Assembly: GCA_013399015.1 (NCBI GenBank)
Contig: VWZX01008476.1
Coordinates: 372,001 to 436,000, forward strand
Reading direction: 5' to 3'
Origin: Galbula dea
Lineage: Eukaryota > Chordata > Aves > Piciformes > Galbulidae
Length of the DNA stretch: 64,000 nucleotides
The notes under the pieces were generated by a model, which worked only from the letters and a program-made list of their open reading frames with translations, ran no database searches and was not told the origin of the DNA. This document shows, in pieces, positions 59,941-64,000 of this stretch (within the stretch, counting starts at the first letter, position 1; each line of letters begins with the position of its first letter). A program made the position numbers and the translations under genes.

Positions 59941-62900
59941 AGAATCAGGTAGCTGGTGCAGGCTACCCTGCCCCTGGGGCTGCCTGCAGTGCAGTCAGCT
60001 CCTGATGAATGCTGCAGGCACAGCCTCTCCTTTGCCTCTCAATGTGCTCAGGAGAGCCAAATTTAATTGCCAGTAATAAGAAGCCTAAGTTAAACCAAGC
60101 AAAATAAATGAAAAAGCAGGTACAAGCTAGTATTTCCTTCATTTCTTTGTCACTTGCACTGAGGGAGGGTGAACCCACAAGCTGGTCTTATTTTCTGTTC
60201 CTTCTTTTTTTATATAAGTGAGCTCTGATTGCCTGATTCCTGATTAGCTCAGAGCAGGAGTAAATAACTGGTGAGGAAGGATGGTTGCTATGGTGCTGGT
60301 TGCTAAAGCTGTTTTCTGAACTCCCCACCTCTGTTCTCCCTCAACACCTGTTTGGTTAAGTAGCCATTTCCCTGAAGTTTTGAAACACAAATATGAACTG
60401 ACATGGCTAGTCCCCTGACAAAGGCATTTCTAATGCCTGAACAACTCCTAGCTATAGAGTTAAAAAAGAAATAAAAAAATAATAATTTGTTTTTCCTCTT
60501 CTGACAGAGATTTCAGTCCCAAACCAGAGAGAGATTACATCAAAATACTTGTTCTGATGGTTTAATATATCAACAATAATCATGCTGATTGTAAACAATA
60601 TTATTTTGTTCCCATGCAGTCTCTTTGTTTGTTATGATAGTTGTGCTATAGAATTGTTCTAAAACAGCAGCCCCTTATCCTGCTGGGTTTTTTTCCAACA
60701 TACTTATAGCCATTGCTCCACTGACATCAGAGGTTTGGTATCATTTGGTATCAGGGAAGAAGAAGGAGGGACACAGCTGGAATTGCCTCAAGTTAGACAT
60801 GACCAAGAATGACAAAAAACACTGAGTCTCAAACATTTTGGTCCTTGCTGCATTAGCTAAAAGTCAGAGAAAGCAAAAGGTACTGGCCAACTGTCTTTAT
60901 ATCCTGATCTTTAGCATGTGAAGAATTGTCAGACTAAGTACTGAGGTGCTTATTCCTACTGTCCAGAGATGAGTACACACCAGCTAGAATTCTGTGGTCT
61001 GACTTGACTTTCAATTTGTGTCTGAAGCCTTTTTCCCCAGCAAAGTGAAACCAGCCTTGTTTTATTTCAATCTGTGTTTTACAGAGTTGTCACCAAATCA
61101 AGTGACCTTTCTGACTTTAGTTTGGAAAAGTGGCCTTGGGTAGTTAAGATGTGTGAATGCCTTGAAAACATGGAGCAGGCAAATGTCCATCCCTGGTTAT
61201 TGTTGCAGAGATGATTTGACATGTTTCTTGGTCAAGAGTGTCACCAAACAGCTAGGTCTCTGGTTATGGTAGTTCTAAAGTTGTATATTGGGTGCACATA
61301 CAGAAAGGATTTGCCTTCCACATTGGGCAGTTTCTTAGCATGTCTGCAGGTAAGGATGTTGAAGGGCATTACAGGACAATAAAAATGTCCATTTTGGGGA
61401 AGGTTGGTCTATTGCCTAGAGATTAGAATATCTGGTATTTTAAATGCCTAGAATATCTAAATATCTTCAGTATTAAACAAAAAGAACTTGGCTATACTCT
61501 TAAAAAATAAAATAAAAAGAGCTGGAAGTGTTTGTTCTTAGGTGTTTCCTACAATGTGTAAGTACTCTCTAGACAAATGTGTCACTCATACATCTTTAGT
61601 GTCCTGATATCTTATTCTCTCAGTTAGAAAAATAAATATGTGTAAAAAGGATTTTTTGTTATTTGGTTGGGGATATTTTGTTGTTGGTGGTGGTGGTGTG
61701 TTTTTCTTTTTTTTCTTTTTTTTTTTTATGTGGTTGTTAATTTCACTGCTGCTGTGCTTAGGATATCCCACAAAGTCTGGGCTTTGGTGGGTTACATGCA
61801 ACTTAAATGAGTTAGTCCTTTCCTGATCCCAGAGAAACCACAATCTAAACATTAAAGGCAAGCAACATAAGGTAGAAGAAGGCAACTGACCCTAGATCAT
61901 GTTGGCAGTTTCCATGTCCCAGCTCCAACTGTGCTACTTAACTTGCTTGCAACAACCTGATATAGTTCATATAGTTTTCCCCCTTCTTGCTTCCACTTGT
62001 GGTTTATATCTGGCTTTGCTTTTACTACTGTAATCTGTATTGTTTATGCTATCTTCATTTTCTGTCAGCACAGCTTTCCTATTCCTGTTGTGCTGTATTG
62101 TATTGCCATATAAATAACTAAGGAGGAGGCAGCTGGAGCAAAAACTGAGCTATGCTGGGTTTTATACATTTCCCATGTGAAAATCAGAAAACATTGGACT
62201 TATATAAATTACTTTGCTGAAGGAAAAACCTGACATGAGAGTGAGTCTTGCTAGTGCCCAGAATGGAACAGAAACAGGCACAGAATTTGGTGCTGTTGTG
62301 CCAGGAATGTATCTTTCACTAATTTCTGGAAAGATAAAGCACATCTTATCACAGATGCAGATCTCTTTATACTAGAAACAAATGGACAAAAAATATAACA
62401 TAAAAGAAAACCAGGCATCAGATGAAACAAGACCAGCCAAAAATCAACATGAAACCAAGCTTTTATCACAACATTGTAGAAGCTATGCTCAAATAACTCA
62501 TAGAAAATTACTGTGAATTAATCACCACTTTAGTGAAGATAAATTGCACAATAACTCTCTAAGGTCCAGTTCTATAACATGCTTTTATAGCAAAGCTTTG
62601 TGTTTCTGGGAGATGAGCACTCTGTGTTTCTCAAGAGAAATCACTGGGATAGATATCAGTGACTGACTGAGCTGCTTTTGTTTAGCATTTTCAATATTTG
62701 AGCATTATGATTACAGCAGAGAAGTGCAGTACTCCAGAAAGCAAATGGGATATAAAGTTGTGGAGAAAAAGGAAGAAAGGATGGTTTATCCAATGCATAC
62801 ACTTGACCAGTACATGGCTGAGCTTGGTTAATTGTTATGAATGACAGAGGAGTGGATGTGAAGGAAATTTCTGTCTGGGTCTTAGATATTGAACAGGAAA

Positions 62901-64000
62901 AGGTGTGGGATTGTGATCCTGTTGTGATTGTGGGTTATATCTGGGTCACTCAGACCTTGTACCACCATCCTGGACCATCTATCTTTCCCCACTGACACCA
63001 ATGAGCTATGTCCAAGGGAAACCATCATGCACTTCCAGTGACTTCCAATTATTGTTCAGGATGTGGCTTGTCTTTATTTCCTCATTAATGTTCTTCAGTT
63101 GCTGCTTTGTTTTTTATGATTTTATGATTGGCTTTAGAAAATGAAAAAGTTGGAGCATAAAGTGGGAAGTACTGTATAAATTCCCCAAATGCTTGCAATC
63201 TAAAATAAAGCTAAAAAGCCCAGTTTCTGTAGTAATTATACATGCAGTGTTAACTTTTCCTTTGTGAAACACACAGAATATCCTAAAAACTCTGGGTGTC
63301 TGTGTAAATTTGATTAAATTTTGTGAGACAAAAATCAGACAAATGAGTTAAAAAAGAGTAGTGAGTTTTGATTGAATAAATAATTAACTTTTTTTCATCT
63401 AATCAATATCCCACCATTAAAAGAAGTATGTTCTGAATATCCTCTGCAGAAATGAGAAACTGAAAAGATACATTTGTTAAGCTGAAGTTAGCTTTTTTGG
63501 GGTTTACTTTGTTTTATTTTTCCCCTAGAAAATGAATAAAGATGTGTTATCCATCTTCTTTTAGTAGAAACATAAGTGAGAGGATTTGATTTGGTCCACA
63601 GAGAGATCAAACACAAAAACAACAATAAAAGGAGAACAAACTGACTGAGTCACAGAGCAATGCAGAATAATTTCCTTAATCTCCACCATGTGTTTCTGCT
63701 AAATAATGCCTTCTTTTGCCTTTTGTATTACTGTGACAGGTCTTAAATTGCTAGGCTGTTTTTTTCAGGTTGTGTGATAGCTCTAGGAAAGGTGGAGGAT
63801 ACACAGCTACTGCAAATGCAGTCACTGCAAATTTAATGTCTGGTACCAGTGCCAACCATGTGTGTGCTCTAGACATGAAAATAATCTCACTAATTTCATT
63901 TGTGCTTACACACATAAAGATAAGCAGACATATTCATGCATTGTGGAATGGATCATTTTTGACAGTTATCTGGGAGCAAAATGACAAGACAAATATTTTC
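59941..64000. other. Unique non-coding sequence to the window edge
   Basis: No gene recognised. A GGT-rich run followed by poly-T lies at 61683-61728. The part at 63020-63240 has an even, repeat-free texture that may be conserved. Frames under 100 codons have no signature. Confidence 0.5.
61683..61728. repeat. GGT-rich run and poly-T tract
   Basis: Short GGT triplets (61687-61700) followed by T runs broken by C. The minus-strand frame through it starts with poly-Lys and Pro/Thr and is an artefact of the repeat. Confidence 0.8.

Noticed and set aside
61586..61885. 99-codon minus-strand frame with poly-Lys and Pro/Thr
   Set aside because: Produced by poly-T and GGT runs on the plus strand.
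1..64000. CRISPR arrays, tRNA or rRNA genes, bacterial operons
   Set aside because: No regularly spaced repeats with unique spacers, no cloverleaf-like segment recognised, and the repeat content is that of a bird genome.

Overview
This window reads as non-coding vertebrate DNA, most likely from a bird. It is AT-rich with few CpGs, and I found no open reading frame that resembles a cellular gene, no tRNA or rRNA, and no CRISPR array. The avian call rests on the repeats. Several fragments are CR1 LINEs with the octamer-like 3' terminus (attctatga) and the 3' block typical of avian CR1. Two solo or partial LTRs of one family and one LTR of a second family also look like endogenous retrovirus LTRs known from birds. 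The window is either intergenic or inside a very large intron. The sequence cannot separate these.

Layout: 1-3119 is unique sequence. 3120-4000 holds a CR1 fragment followed by a solo LTR (TGTT...AACA, about 550 bp). 6073-6507 holds two minus-strand CR1 fragments. 6508-14299 is mostly unique and includes a tandem pair of POU octamers at 10928. 14300-14850 is a very old CR1-like relic on the minus strand. 18285-18400 and 56168-56235 may be ancient retroposon tails. 24573-25114 is a second type of solo LTR. 26306-28235 holds two old CR1 relics. 31690-31819 is the 3' end of an LTR of the same family as the one at 3451. 33183-33234 is a poly-T tract. 35580-36080 and 57690-58140 look like conserved non-coding DNA. 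36745-37972 is the largest CR1 copy, with a dead reverse transcriptase. 39155-39214 and 54551-54781 are CR1 3' ends. 50933-51362 is a long TTTTTC/TTTTCC polypyrimidine satellite. 59030-59940 is a CR1 copy of a different subfamily that has lost its catalytic box.

No genes act together here. The biology visible is repeat history: several age classes of CR1, at least two LTR families reduced to solo or partial copies, slippage duplications, and a few stretches whose texture suggests regulatory conservation. I did not find a convincing new biological system. Repeat family assignments are from recognised sequence patterns, not database searches.
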